Below are positions 1-8,299 of a DNA stretch of 64,000 bases, piece by piece (positions within the stretch are counted from its first letter, which is position 1; each line of letters begins with the position of its first letter). The notes under the pieces were generated by a model. That model ran no database searches. It worked only from the letters and a program-made list of their open reading frames with translations, and was not told the DNA's origin. The position numbers and the translations under genes are program-made. Location of the stretch: positions 1 to 64,000 of the forward strand of contig NZ_JYON01000008.1 of the NCBI RefSeq assembly GCF_000952155.1. The letters run 5' to 3'. The DNA is from Aliterella atlantica CENA595 (GTDB lineage Bacteria; Cyanobacteriota; Cyanobacteriia; Cyanobacteriales; Chroococcidiopsidaceae).

Positions 1-1
1 A

Positions 2-115
2 CAATTGCGACGGAGATTGTCTGACATTCTCAAAGACTTAACTCCAGAATTGATTGCTTCGCTTACAGGTTGGGAGTTTATTACTGATGCTGTATTAAGT
101 TTATCTTCACATTAA
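2..115 (+). CDS. 3' end of an unidentified gene (truncated by window edge)
   Basis: An open frame enters from the left edge and stops at TAA 113-115, giving a 37-residue C-terminal tail that contains LRRRLSDILKDLTPEL. The tail is mostly predicted helix with a hydrophobic end. I do not recognise it with confidence; a loose resemblance to the end of DUF2294-type proteins is only an impression. It lies just upstream of a decayed monooxygenase in another frame, so it may itself belong to a broken gene. Confidence 0.3.
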   Translation, partial: QLRRRLSDILKDLTPELIASLTGWEFITDAVLSLSSH

Positions 116-130
116 ATTGGTATAACTTTC

Positions 131-829
131 GTGCCGTCAAATTTGGTGAAAATAAAGCCCGCAAACTTCTCACTAAAGGTTCTCTGTTCATTGCTAAGAA
201 TGCTAATCCCGCCCGCATTCTCTTTGATTGCCAGGTTAATATCTTATTTCCGCGACAGAATCACCAGGTTGTCAGCCTTGCTACCCCAGAAGCCGTGTTG
301 CAATTCATTCTTTCACACCTATTTTCCAGAGTTAGGTCAACTGATGAACGCATCAGCAGCAGAGGCATTTTTGCAGCACCCGCTGTCAAGAGTGTTAACT
401 ATTCGCTGCAATCGCTACCATCATGGCGATCGCGTCCTCATCTTAGGCGATGCAGCCCACGCAGTATCTCCGTCTCTAGGTCAAGGTTGCAACGCTGCTT
501 TAGAAGATGTCGCCATCTTTGACAAACTGTTGAATGAATATGACGATAATTGGGCAGAGGCGATCGCCAGCTTTACTACTCGCCGCAAAGTTGATGCTCA
601 CGCTCTACTAGAATTAAGCGATTATTCTTCTCCATCCTCTCCCCAACTAGCGATTGAATTTGTACTCAGAGAGCGACTTGCCAAAACACTGCATCAACTG
701 TTTCCTACTTTCTTCGCTCCATCGTTAATAGATATGGTGTTTGAAAGTACAGTTCCCTATGCAGAGATTTTGCGATCTTACAAAGGATGGATTGCCAAGG
801 TAAAATCGAACCAATATTCAATTGAATAA
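131..829 (+). pseudogene. FAD-dependent monooxygenase remnant (frameshifted, N-terminus lost)
   Basis: The 3' part encodes the C-terminal half of a kynurenine-3-monooxygenase-like flavoprotein. It keeps the FAD ribityl motif GDAAHAVSPSLGQGCNAALE (about residues 105-124 of the open frame), the following helix ALEDVAIFDKLL, and a C-terminal tail ending YAEILRSYKGWI. The dinucleotide-binding GxGxxG N-terminus is absent. The homologous middle part (NHQVVSLATPEAVLQF) is read in another frame up to about 310, and the match jumps to the present frame at about 315-325 (TYFPELGQLM), so there is at least one frameshift. The protein of the first 60 residues in the listed frame is not family-like. A family member is normally about 400-450 residues. 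I call it a dead gene. Confidence 0.75.
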
Positions 830-852
830 TTATTAAACTTCTCGCCAGCCTG

Positions 853-2079
853 TTAATATCGCAGCGATCGCGCTAGTGCTAACATGACCAAAGCTGCTAG
901 CAATGCCCCAACGACAATACTAAAAATTGCTAGATCGAAACTACCAGTCATCGCTACAATCGAACCTGGAATCAGCGAACCGCCGACACCACCAAACAAA
1001 ATAGAAAGCCCGTTGTATAAACCAGTCCCAGCACCAACTCGGTGTGAAGGTAACAAGCATTGGACGATCGCATATTCTTGTGCGCCGTAGGCACTTTGAA
1101 AGAAAACAGCGATCGCAAAGCATAACACTACAAGTTCTAACCGATTGACACTTGAGGCAATGTAGACAAACACGCCTGCGATCGCAAATCCGATACTAGC
1201 AAGCAGAGCGCGGCGTTGGAACTTGTCGCCCAAATAAGCCATCAGCGCAATTCCCACAACCCCCGCAGTAAAAACGATCGCTAAAGGATAGCCTAAACGC
1301 TCGAAGTCGATGCTTTTGGCGCGGTTGAAGTAACTAGGCAACCAGTTAAGCATACCGAAGGCACAAAAGGCATTAAGCGCACCGCCAAGTGTAACTAACC
1401 AAAATCGCCAATCTTGCCTGTAGGCTGTCGGTGGCGTGTCTTCAACTAATTCGATTTCGTTGGTACTATGACTGTGGTGCGGCTCATCCTCGACAAAAAA
1501 CCAAACTAAAGGCAGTGAAAGCAGCATTCCCGCTGTACCGAGGATGGCAAAGTTAGTTCGCCAGCCTACCGCGTGGATGAGGGGAATAATTAGTAACGGC
1601 GCGCAGGCAACAGCCAGAGTAATTCCTGCTCCCCAGATCGCATTTGCCCGCGATCGCTCGTGCTGAGAAAACCAACGGCTAGTAATTGCACTCAACATGG
1701 GGATATGTACCCCTTCCCCAAATCCTAACAACAGGCGTAAGACAATTAGTGCAGTCAAAGACTGCCCAAGCGGGGCGCAGAGTATGGTAAATAGAGAAAA
1801 GGCAGCGATTGTAGCCATTAGGCTCCGCTTTAGTCCAAATCGCTCGGCAAGCGGACTTAGCAGGATATTAGACAGTGCATAAGATAGAAAGAACGCCCCT
1901 AACAGCCATTCCCCATACGCTCCAATTTGGCGATCGCTCCAACCAAAATCGCGGGCAATACGAGGTAGTGATAGGGCTAGATTGTTGCGGTCTAAGTAGT
2001 TGAAGAATACTGTAACAGCAAGCACAATCGGAATGCGCCAACGGATTAGCTTGCTAGATTTAATAGTAGTAGCTGACAT
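853..2079 (-). CDS. MFS permease, probably anion:cation symporter (ACS) type
   Basis: This 408-residue inner-membrane transporter has about 12 hydrophobic segments in two halves split by a charged cytoplasmic loop near residues 200-222 (VEDEPHHSHSTNEIELVEDT). The early YLDRNNLAL motif (about residues 28-36) is typical of the ACS branch of the Major Facilitator Superfamily. The loop 2-3 motif LAERFGLKR matches the MFS GxLaDrxGrkr signature. Known ACS members move organic anions such as hexuronates or phthalate, but the substrate cannot be read here. A GGTAAGG ribosome site precedes the ATG. It is convergent with the monooxygenase remnant and stands alone. Confidence 0.85.
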   Translation of the reverse strand: MSATTIKSSKLIRWRIPIVLAVTVFFNYLDRNNLALSLPRIARDFGWSDRQIGAYGEWLLGAFFLSYALSNILLSPLAERFGLKRSLMATIAAFSLFTILCAPLGQSLTALIVLRLLLGFGEGVHIPMLSAITSRWFSQHERSRANAIWGAGITLAVACAPLLIIPLIHAVGWRTNFAILGTAGMLLSLPLVWFFVEDEPHHSHSTNEIELVEDTPPTAYRQDWRFWLVTLGGALNAFCAFGMLNWLPSYFNRAKSIDFERLGYPLAIVFTAGVVGIALMAYLGDKFQRRALLASIGFAIAGVFVYIASSVNRLELVVLCFAIAVFFQSAYGAQEYAIVQCLLPSHRVGAGTGLYNGLSILFGGVGGSLIPGSIVAMTGSFDLAIFSIVVGALLAALVMLALARSLRY

Positions 2080-2167
2080 CCTTACCTACCCCAACTCTAA
2101 ATGAAAAAGGACAATACAACATAATAGCGGTAGGAGTTGTTTGCTAGAACATTACTCTGCTTTTAGC

Positions 2168-3034
2168 CTAATAAAGTACAGATGGTAGATAACAGCCTTG
2201 AGGTTCTTGGTACTCGCCCATCGCCATTAATGTCGCTGGTTTGATGGCGCGCATTCCCTGAGCTAAACACCACCGAAATAAATCAGATTGACGTGTTGGC
2301 AGCAAAAACGAGATGGGGCGATCGCCACTCATATTTCCCACGCCAGCTAACAAAGCCTGCATATCTTTTTGCGACTCGGCTACAGCGTGATTCAACGCCC
2401 AAAAATGCGGCGCTGAAGTGTAAGCGCTAATGCGATCGTCGTTCACCGCTACAAAAGATGTCAGAAAAGGCGGCGTATTTTTCAACTCTCCAGTGCGCTC
2501 AATACCATATACTCTTCGGCACAATTCGGCGCACTGTGCAAAATCTTTGTTTTGGAGTGGACGAATCTCAATATTACTAGGAATATCACCTCTAACGTTG
2601 CCTTCGAGCATCACAAGTGGCTCTTTAACGTTGAAGCCAAGCGACGCATAAAGCGAAAGCGAAGCTAGATTGAAAGCGTTTTGAACTAAACGAATGCTTT
2701 TGCTGTGGATGGCGCGTTTAATAACTGCTTTCATTAATTCTCTACCCGCGCCCTCTGATTGAACATTTGGGTCGATAGCAAGCGGACCAACAGCCCGAAC
2801 AATGTCATATTCCGACAGATAGTTAGAGCCAATAATTTTGCCGTCACTCTCGGCAACGATGCTGAATATTTGTGGATTAGCGAAGCAAGATTGCGCTAAC
2901 TGAATACTAAACTCTAGAGACGGCTGATCTGGGCGAAAGTTATGACACTCAGCACTGTTTTTAAAAGCCTGGTAACATATTAGCCCACATATTTCAACAT
3001 CTTCTTGCCGCATTGAACGAATATGGATGTCCAT
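2168..3034 (-). CDS. GNAT-family N-acetyltransferase, two-domain
   Basis: This 288-residue cytoplasmic protein has an N-terminal GNAT fold. IGSNYLSE forms the beta-4 strand. The acetyl-CoA pyrophosphate loop follows beta-4/5 (VGPLAIDPNVQSEGAGRELM, about residues 82-101, with a QxxGxG/A core), and NLASLSLYASLGF is the usual alpha-4/beta-7 region. Residues from about 150 form a second, degenerate GNAT-like half (IEIRPLQNKDFAQCAELCRRVYG). Proteins of this type acetylate small amines or protein N-termini, but the acceptor is unknown. It is monocistronic, with about 90 bases to the permease downstream. Confidence 0.75.
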   Translation of the reverse strand: MDIHIRSMRQEDVEICGLICYQAFKNSAECHNFRPDQPSLEFSIQLAQSCFANPQIFSIVAESDGKIIGSNYLSEYDIVRAVGPLAIDPNVQSEGAGRELMKAVIKRAIHSKSIRLVQNAFNLASLSLYASLGFNVKEPLVMLEGNVRGDIPSNIEIRPLQNKDFAQCAELCRRVYGIERTGELKNTPPFLTSFVAVNDDRISAYTSAPHFWALNHAVAESQKDMQALLAGVGNMSGDRPISFLLPTRQSDLFRWCLAQGMRAIKPATLMAMGEYQEPQGCYLPSVLY

Positions 3035-3168
3035 TGAACGCTCCTCAGACTAGAATGGTATCATCGAGTCGATTCGTTACGCTCTCATTAACGGTTGGGT
3101 ATTGAAGTATGCCTCCCAAAATCATTATCTTTTCAGCAACGCCAATCTTATAACACTACCCATCTCCA

Positions 3169-3603
3169 TTAATATTTGGGGCGAGGGCTGATGAGGTGGA
3201 AAATGATCGGCGGCTTTACTCCAAAGCCCCTTAGTTCTGTGAGAGTACCATTTTTCCCATCTAGTACGTAGTTCGACTCAAGACCCTCTATGATTCGACC
3301 ATTGTTAAAGCACGTAAGTGATACCTTAGTCTTCAGAACTCCGTTCTCAACGACTCCTGTACCGTTGATGAGACCGCGATCGGTGCCATTGCACATCGTG
3401 TAATAGGTAGCATTCCCACTCACGCTGAACGTCCCATCTTCGTTACGCCTAATTGAACGCAAATGGCTCGCGCCATCATCAAAATCGATACCTTCCCATA
3501 GACCAACGACGGGAATTGTTTTCTCCTTATTTGCTAGGACGCTTTGACCATTAATTCCCATACTTATGAGCGTAGCCATTGCGATCGTTCTACAAAGTTT
3601 CAT
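3169..3603 (-). CDS. Small exported hypothetical protein
   Basis: This 144-residue protein has a clear Sec signal peptide (MKLCRTIAMATLISMGINGQSVLA, cleavage after about residue 24). The mature part is rich in beta-strand, Gly, Asn and Thr (VVGLWEGIDFDDGASHLRSI, then GNATYYTMCNGTDRG). Two cysteines, about residues 71 and 98, could form a disulfide in the periplasm. The opening VVGLWEGID resembles lipocalin-like or cell-surface beta-barrel proteins that start with GxW, but no family is recognised. The start is well supported by AAGGAG located 5 bases before the ATG. It is monocistronic. Confidence 0.6.
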   Translation of the reverse strand: MKLCRTIAMATLISMGINGQSVLANKEKTIPVVGLWEGIDFDDGASHLRSIRRNEDGTFSVSGNATYYTMCNGTDRGLINGTGVVENGVLKTKVSLTCFNNGRIIEGLESNYVLDGKNGTLTELRGFGVKPPIIFHLISPRPKY

Positions 3604-3875
3604 GTTTTTCTCCTTGGTACTTGTAGCATTTTAAATAAACTAATAACAAATTAAAATACTATTACAATAAATTGCAAATTACTTATTCAGTAATTTAAAT
3701 AATAAATTCATAATATTTATCAATCAAATTATTGGCAAGGAAATATTTGAATTAATTTAAATATTTCCAACACTTTCACGGCACTGGACTGTAAAACGTG
3801 ACAAGCTAGAATAGCACTGAATAGTAATGTCAACGTAACCTCAATATAGAATAATTGGGAGATAATGAGTCAAAG

Positions 3876-4142
3876 TTAAGTTAGTATCCACCTATACACT
3901 CCCAAACAATCAACAAATAAAAAAAGTGAAGCTGAATAGAAAATCATCAGCCGATCGCGCTCTACGATACTAGCTATAAGCATTTGACTTGAACTAGATG
4001 CCAAGAATAAAAACCCATAATCACTAATATTTATATTTGAGGCAAGTAAAGTACCACCTGCCAAAGCAAAAACACTGCTAGAACATTTGAGTAAACGAGA
4101 ATGCTTTAAACAGTACCTTTTTAATAAGAATAATTTTTTCAC
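3876..4142 (-). CDS. Small two-helix membrane protein of unknown function
   Basis: This 88-residue basic protein begins [19 protein letters not shown]. Hydrophobic stretches follow at about residues 22-38 and 44-60, and a third segment [18 protein letters not shown] lies near the C-terminus. The pattern suggests a small inner-membrane protein. It looks like a conserved cyanobacterial hypothetical rather than a chance frame, since it has organised membrane segments and a lysine-rich start. No function can be assigned. It sits in the AT-rich, sparse accessory stretch. Confidence 0.5.
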   Translation of the reverse strand: MKKLFLLKRYCLKHSRLLKCSSSVFALAGGTLLASNINISDYGFLFLASSSSQMLIASIVERDRLMIFYSASLFLFVDCLGVYRWILT

Positions 4143-4319
4143 AAAACCTCTCTCAGCTAATAAATACTCAACTCAGATAACCTTATGCACGGATATATTT
4201 CAGTTTTGTAGCGAGTATAAGTGATAGAGATATGCACCCGAAAACAGATAATTTAGACAAGCTAAATTAGAGAAAATAGCAGACTTCTTGCCAAAGGTTT
4301 TAACGAGATGACGAAACGC

Positions 4320-4421
4320 TTAAAAAAATGGTATTTGGTTTGAACGATTAAAGGCATCAAAGCCACACCATAACCAAGCAGCAAGTAAAACTGTCCACTG
4401 ATAGCGACTGAGATGTAACAT
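4320..4421 (-). pseudogene. Possible N-terminal stub of an MFS transporter
   Basis: Reading from the ATG at 4421, the frame gives LSRYQWTVLLAAWLWCGFDA and ends soon after at a TAA. This resembles the opening of MFS permeases of the YQWTVLxAAWLGWGFDxFD type, cut after the first membrane helix. The remaining 300 or more residues of a transporter are absent. The open frame extends upstream to 4556, but that part (MSKLDCIQRDAKRVFVHYCF) has no family resemblance. Alternatively this is an unrelated small membrane ORF. Confidence 0.35.
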
Positions 4422-4864
4422 AATGACTGCTAAAGTCCTCAACTTGATTGCTACTTTACGACTTGAAATTCCCATCATTCCTAAGATCGATCCCAGAAAG
4501 CAGTAATGCACAAAAACCCTCTTAGCATCCCTTTGAATGCAATCGAGTTTCGACATTCGTTTCCGGTCAGCGGGTTATTTGTTAGTTTTTTAATCTCATG
4601 TGAAATACTTTGTCTAGATGTATGTTGCTCTTAGTTGTACAACGAAATTCATTAGCGAAAGTCGGAGTTTTTTCGGGCGAAGGTCGGAAGTTGTTGGGAA
4701 GAGATTGCTTTATTCCTTACTTATTCGTGAAAATCCTGCTTTAAATTAGCAACTTGCGTTGCTCGTTATATCGAAACGAATGGGTCAACTAGGAGAAATT
4801 GCTGCAACCGTTATCTTGGTCCCGATCCGCCACCTTTTCCACTCCTCAAACGGCTAAAGTTGAG
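4422..4864. other. Gene-poor AT-rich gap
   Basis: There is no convincing gene here. The left part carries the upstream extension of the small minus-strand ORF (to 4556). From 4557 to 4864 I see no coding pattern, hairpin or repeat. The stretch separates the MFS stub from the deleted SDR and is probably decayed DNA. Confidence 0.5.
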
Positions 4865-5117
4865 CTAAGAGGCTGTCCAACCGCCATCTACCTCAATAAT
4901 TTGCCCAGTTGCATAGCTGCAGATGGCAAAGGAAAACACAACTTCTGCCACCTCATCAGGTTGACCTGCGAGCTTTAGGGGAATTTTTGCTTTGCGGATT
5001 TCTGCTTGCCAAAATGACTTTTGCCTCAGCAGTTGCAAGACGTTTTGCAACTGCGTAACCAATTCCCGCAGAGCCGCCTGTGACAACAGCAATTTTTCCG
5101 GTCAGTATTCCTGCCAT
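4865..5117 (-). pseudogene. Short-chain dehydrogenase/reductase, internally deleted
   Basis: The N-terminus is intact: MAGILTGKIAVVTGGSAGIG carries the TGxxxGIG cofactor loop, followed by YAVAKRLATAEAKVILASRN. The C-terminus is also recognisable in a second frame: GQPDEVAEVVFSFAI, then ATGQIIEVDGGWTAS, the usual SDR end. The roughly 150 residues between them, including the catalytic Ser-Tyr-Lys segment, are missing. The frame changes at about 4990-5010. A typical SDR is about 250 residues; this remnant spans 253 bases. Its start overlaps the 3' end of the next gene by 16 bases. Confidence 0.8.
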
Positions 5118-6022
5118 GTAGTTCTCTCTTGTGCGTCTACATGATAGTATCTCTCCAGCCAAGACAACAAATCTTGTTCGACAACAGTTAGCTCAGTATG
5201 CTTTCCTAAAGCTTTAAGAATGTTGTCTGCTGCTCGGTCGATTTGCTCTACCTGGCGTAGTCTTCTAATGCGCTGCAAAATCTGCGGTAAGTTTTGCTGC
5301 ACATCCGACGAATCTATTTTGTTTAAATTATTTGGCTTTACAGTCAAAGTGGCATCGTGAACGTCAACAATTACTGTTGAGTTTGTTGGCTTGAGTGCGA
5401 TCGCCCAACAGCCGTTATACTGACTATCTTTACCTTGAAGTCTTGTTAAAATAAATACATCACCTACTTGGCAGTAGTCTTGAGCTAGCACTAAAGGTTT
5501 TGCTTGTAGCTGTTCGACAACTGCGCGCACAATTTGACCAGAGGGGACTTTGCCATGAGCTTTTTCTACGGCTTTGTTCCATGCTAGCCGCCATTGGTCG
5601 GGTTCTAAACTGGTTAAAGGTTTAACTTGCTCCAATTTAGTAGGCAGAATTTGAGCAGGAATCGTTCTCAAATTTCCCTGAGCATAATTCGGTGGCGAAA
5701 TCGTTCTGATAGAAAGCAAGTTTTCTACTACTTTAGCGCCATTAATTAAATAATCGCTATGACGGCGAGTAAATCCAAACCTGTCTTGGCAATAAGCCTC
5801 AAATGTCTTATGTGTAGTCCGATATAGCCGTCGCTCTCGCAACTGGGCAAGTGCCTTACCCGCCTGATAGAACGCTTGCTCTACGCCTAATTCTAGCCGC
5901 TGGCGATCGCGTTGTTCCTCTGGGGTTAGTTGTTCTAAAATATCTATTTGAGACGCTTCTACAGCTATTAATGCACTGGCTCCCAATAAGGAGGATTCAG
6001 TAACTACAAGGTTATCGATCAT
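5102..6022 (-). CDS. Plasmid-type DNA-binding-like protein of cyanobacteria
   Basis: From the ATG at 6022 this is a 306-residue soluble protein; a TTG start at 6064 is possible. Its N-terminal half has LTPEEQRDRQRLELGVEQAF, then KTFEAYCQDRFGFTRRHSDY. I recognise this arrangement from proteins common on cyanobacterial plasmids and in mobile regions, where the FxxYCxxRFGxxR segment resembles a KorB/ParB-like or HTH module. PLTSLEPDQWRLAWNKAVEK and VPSGQIVRAVVEQL follow, as in that family. The C-terminal half (QVGDVFILTRLQGKDSQYNG) may be a small beta-barrel. The role is unproven; plasmid maintenance or regulation is an inference. The location beside pseudogenes supports an acquired origin. Confidence 0.55.
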   Translation of the reverse strand: MIDNLVVTESSLLGASALIAVEASQIDILEQLTPEEQRDRQRLELGVEQAFYQAGKALAQLRERRLYRTTHKTFEAYCQDRFGFTRRHSDYLINGAKVVENLLSIRTISPPNYAQGNLRTIPAQILPTKLEQVKPLTSLEPDQWRLAWNKAVEKAHGKVPSGQIVRAVVEQLQAKPLVLAQDYCQVGDVFILTRLQGKDSQYNGCWAIALKPTNSTVIVDVHDATLTVKPNNLNKIDSSDVQQNLPQILQRIRRLRQVEQIDRAADNILKALGKHTELTVVEQDLLSWLERYYHVDAQERTTWQEY

Positions 6023-6303
6023 AATAAGCCTATTGGAGTTGGTTAGTTCAGATTGCTTGCCCAATTTCCTCCAAAACTATTTAGGCAAGATTTGCCCTAG
6101 TACAGGGGTAATGAGCGCCTGCCTTTTGCGCGTAATTTCCGATTTAGCCACTGTCTAAGAGTGCTGTTGCCATAAGTTTGCAGAAGATTGATGCAATTAG
6201 TTTTCAATCTATTAGCAACCACTAACTGCACGCATCGAATAAATGTCACTTCCAACCATTACATTTGTCACGAAGAAAATGCCTGAAGCGATCGCTTTAG
6301 CAG

Positions 6304-6984
6304 TTAATCGTCCGCAATCGGATTTGGCGCTAACAAATGACTAAAAGTATTAGCAACAATCGCCGCCTGAGTGCGATCGCGTAAATTCAACCGAGTCAGA
6401 ATATGCGAAATATGATTTCTGATCGTCCCTTCAGAAAGAAAAAGCGCAGCCGCAATTTCTTTATTACTTGCACCATCTGCAATCAAAAGCAAAACTTCTC
6501 TTTCCCTAGCCGTGAGTTCCTTAAGTCCTGGTGGTGGCTGTGTTTCTGGCGGGGATGTCTGCAAAGCGATCGCCTTTTCTACAATTCCTGGTCCAAACTG
6601 AGTGTAGCCTTGATGAATTGAGCGAATTGCCTTTGCTAGTTCCTCAACAGGCGTATCTTTTAGCAGGTATCCTTTTGCCCCAAACCTTAGAGCTTCGGCA
6701 ACGTAGTGAGAATCATCAAAAGTAGTCAAGACTAATATTTTCGGATTGGGAAACTGCTGGCAGATTATTTGAGTCGCTTGTACTCCGTCCATCACAGGCA
6801 TCCGAATGTCCATAACAATTACATCTGGCGCAAGAGATTTGGCGTGTAAAGCGGATAACTGGGCGATCGCCTTTTGTCCGTTATCCGCTTCGCCGACTAC
6901 CTTTAAATCGGGTTTTGTCTCCAACAATGTTTTCAATCCTCGCCGGACGATCTCTTGGTCTTCTACCAGCAACACTCGGATCAT
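6304..6984 (-). CDS. NarL/FixJ-type response regulator
   Basis: This 226-residue two-component transcription regulator has a receiver domain at residues 1-120 with an acidic pocket (VEDQ, about 8-9) and the phosphoacceptor Asp59 in DVIVMDIRMP. The conserved Lys lies in LLKDTP. A LuxR-type helix-turn-helix spans about residues 155-220 (LTAREREVLLLIADGASNKE, then LFLSEGTIRNHISHIL). It follows the kinase gene after only 7 bases, so the two are almost certainly one operon and a cognate pair. Targets are unknown; the divergent peroxidase/kinase genes are an obvious candidate. Confidence 0.92.
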   Translation of the reverse strand: MIRVLLVEDQEIVRRGLKTLLETKPDLKVVGEADNGQKAIAQLSALHAKSLAPDVIVMDIRMPVMDGVQATQIICQQFPNPKILVLTTFDDSHYVAEALRFGAKGYLLKDTPVEELAKAIRSIHQGYTQFGPGIVEKAIALQTSPPETQPPPGLKELTAREREVLLLIADGASNKEIAAALFLSEGTIRNHISHILTRLNLRDRTQAAIVANTFSHLLAPNPIADD

Positions 6985-6991
6985 GATGATT

Positions 6992-8113
6992 TTAACTGTT
7001 GGAGTTTAAATTTTGTAGTTGAGGGAAAGCAGCGACAATTCGGCAACCAGCACCAGGTGCGCTGCTCATTTCCAGCTTACCTCCTAAAGCCGCAGTGCGC
7101 TCTTGCATTCCTTGCAATCCATAGCCAATTCTGCTTTCATCTACGCGAAAACCCTTGCCATTATCTTCAAGTACAAGTGATAGCTCAGATTGGGTCGACT
7201 GGATGGAAATTTTTACTGCTGTTGCTTCTGCATACTTGCAGATATTAGTTAGCCCTTCTTGGACAATTCGATACAATGCTGTATTCATTACATGACATAA
7301 TGGCTGGTATAAATTAATACAAAGCTCTGGTAAAATTCCCGTAGTGTGGTGAAATTTTTGACTAAGAGAGGCGATCGCTTTTTCTAACGTTTGACCTTGC
7401 AGAGGGTCGAATCTCATTTGGGCGACAGACTGACGTACTGCTTGCAGGGCATTAGTTCCGAGTTGTTTTGCTTCTAGGAGAATTGTATAAGCTTGGCTTG
7501 GGTCTTGCTGCCATAAGGTAATGGCAGTTTCCATTTGAATATTCAGCGCTACCAGTGAATGCCCCAATGAGTCGTGAATATCGCGGGCAATACGATTGCG
7601 TTCTTCTATAGTCGCCATTTCCTCTATGCGCTGGTTGAGAATTTGCTCTTGGTTTAGTGCTTGGCGCAATTCTGCTTCTGCCTGTTGCAAACGGCTATTT
7701 TGCGCTTGCAGTTGCGCTTGCAACCTTGTAAGTTTGAGATGATTTTCAACTCTAACTAAAACTTCCTCGACTTGAAACGGCTTGGTAATATAGTCAACTC
7801 CTCCAACTGCGAAGGCTTTGACTTTATCGAATACCTCATTGAGGGCGCTGATAAAAATTACCGGAATCTCGCAGGTTTGAGGATTAGCTTTTAAGCGCTG
7901 GCAAACTTCATAGCCGTTCATAACTGGCATAGTGATATCTAGCAAAATTAGATCGGGGGGTTGCGCCTGCACGCCCATCAATGCCGTAGAACCATTTGGC
8001 ACGCTTCTAACTTCATATCCGCGATCGCTCAACATTGCCGATAAAAGGCGTAGGTTGTCCAGTGTATCGTCAACGATCAGGATGTCTCCTTTGAGGGACT
8101 GATTGTTATTCAT
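6992..8113 (-). CDS. Receiver-linked NarL-type sensor histidine kinase
   Basis: From the ATG at 8113 this is 373 residues; an upstream in-frame start at 8179 is possible but adds an unlike-family extension. Domains in order: a receiver (about 10-125, Asp59 in LILLDITMP, Lys in ITKPF), a coiled coil rich in Gln/Leu (about 128-165), HisKA_3 dimerisation with phosphoacceptor His180 in RIARDIHDSLGHS, and HATPase (NICKYAEA N-box, DNGKGF, GYGLQGMQERTAALGG). There are no membrane segments or PAS/GAF domain, so it is a soluble kinase. Its input may be phosphorylation of its own receiver, perhaps by the hybrid kinase encoded divergently (inference). Confidence 0.9.
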   Translation of the reverse strand: MNNNQSLKGDILIVDDTLDNLRLLSAMLSDRGYEVRSVPNGSTALMGVQAQPPDLILLDITMPVMNGYEVCQRLKANPQTCEIPVIFISALNEVFDKVKAFAVGGVDYITKPFQVEEVLVRVENHLKLTRLQAQLQAQNSRLQQAEAELRQALNQEQILNQRIEEMATIEERNRIARDIHDSLGHSLVALNIQMETAITLWQQDPSQAYTILLEAKQLGTNALQAVRQSVAQMRFDPLQGQTLEKAIASLSQKFHHTTGILPELCINLYQPLCHVMNTALYRIVQEGLTNICKYAEATAVKISIQSTQSELSLVLEDNGKGFRVDESRIGYGLQGMQERTAALGGKLEMSSAPGAGCRIVAAFPQLQNLNSNS

Positions 8114-8299
8114 GCCGTAAGTAAGTAGGAAGTAACAGCAATTAGAATCTAAGTTAAATATTTTCTGGGTTGATTGCAACTTTGACCAATTTGTATATAT
8201 TTATAAAAAATTCTGTTGATAGCGAACTGAAAAAATTTTCTATTTTAAAGTGATAGTGTTCAAACTTCGCTGCTTTCCACACTCCTTGATGGCGATCGC
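8114..8299. promoter_or_regulatory. Shared divergent promoter region
   Basis: About 186 bases separate the start of the REC-kinase (minus) from the cytochrome c peroxidase (plus). The middle is AT-rich (about 8180-8260), as expected for back-to-back promoters, with one HIP1 site just before the peroxidase ATG. I did not find an unambiguous operator. The arrangement suggests that both operons could be controlled from this gap, perhaps by the NarL regulator. Confidence 0.4.
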
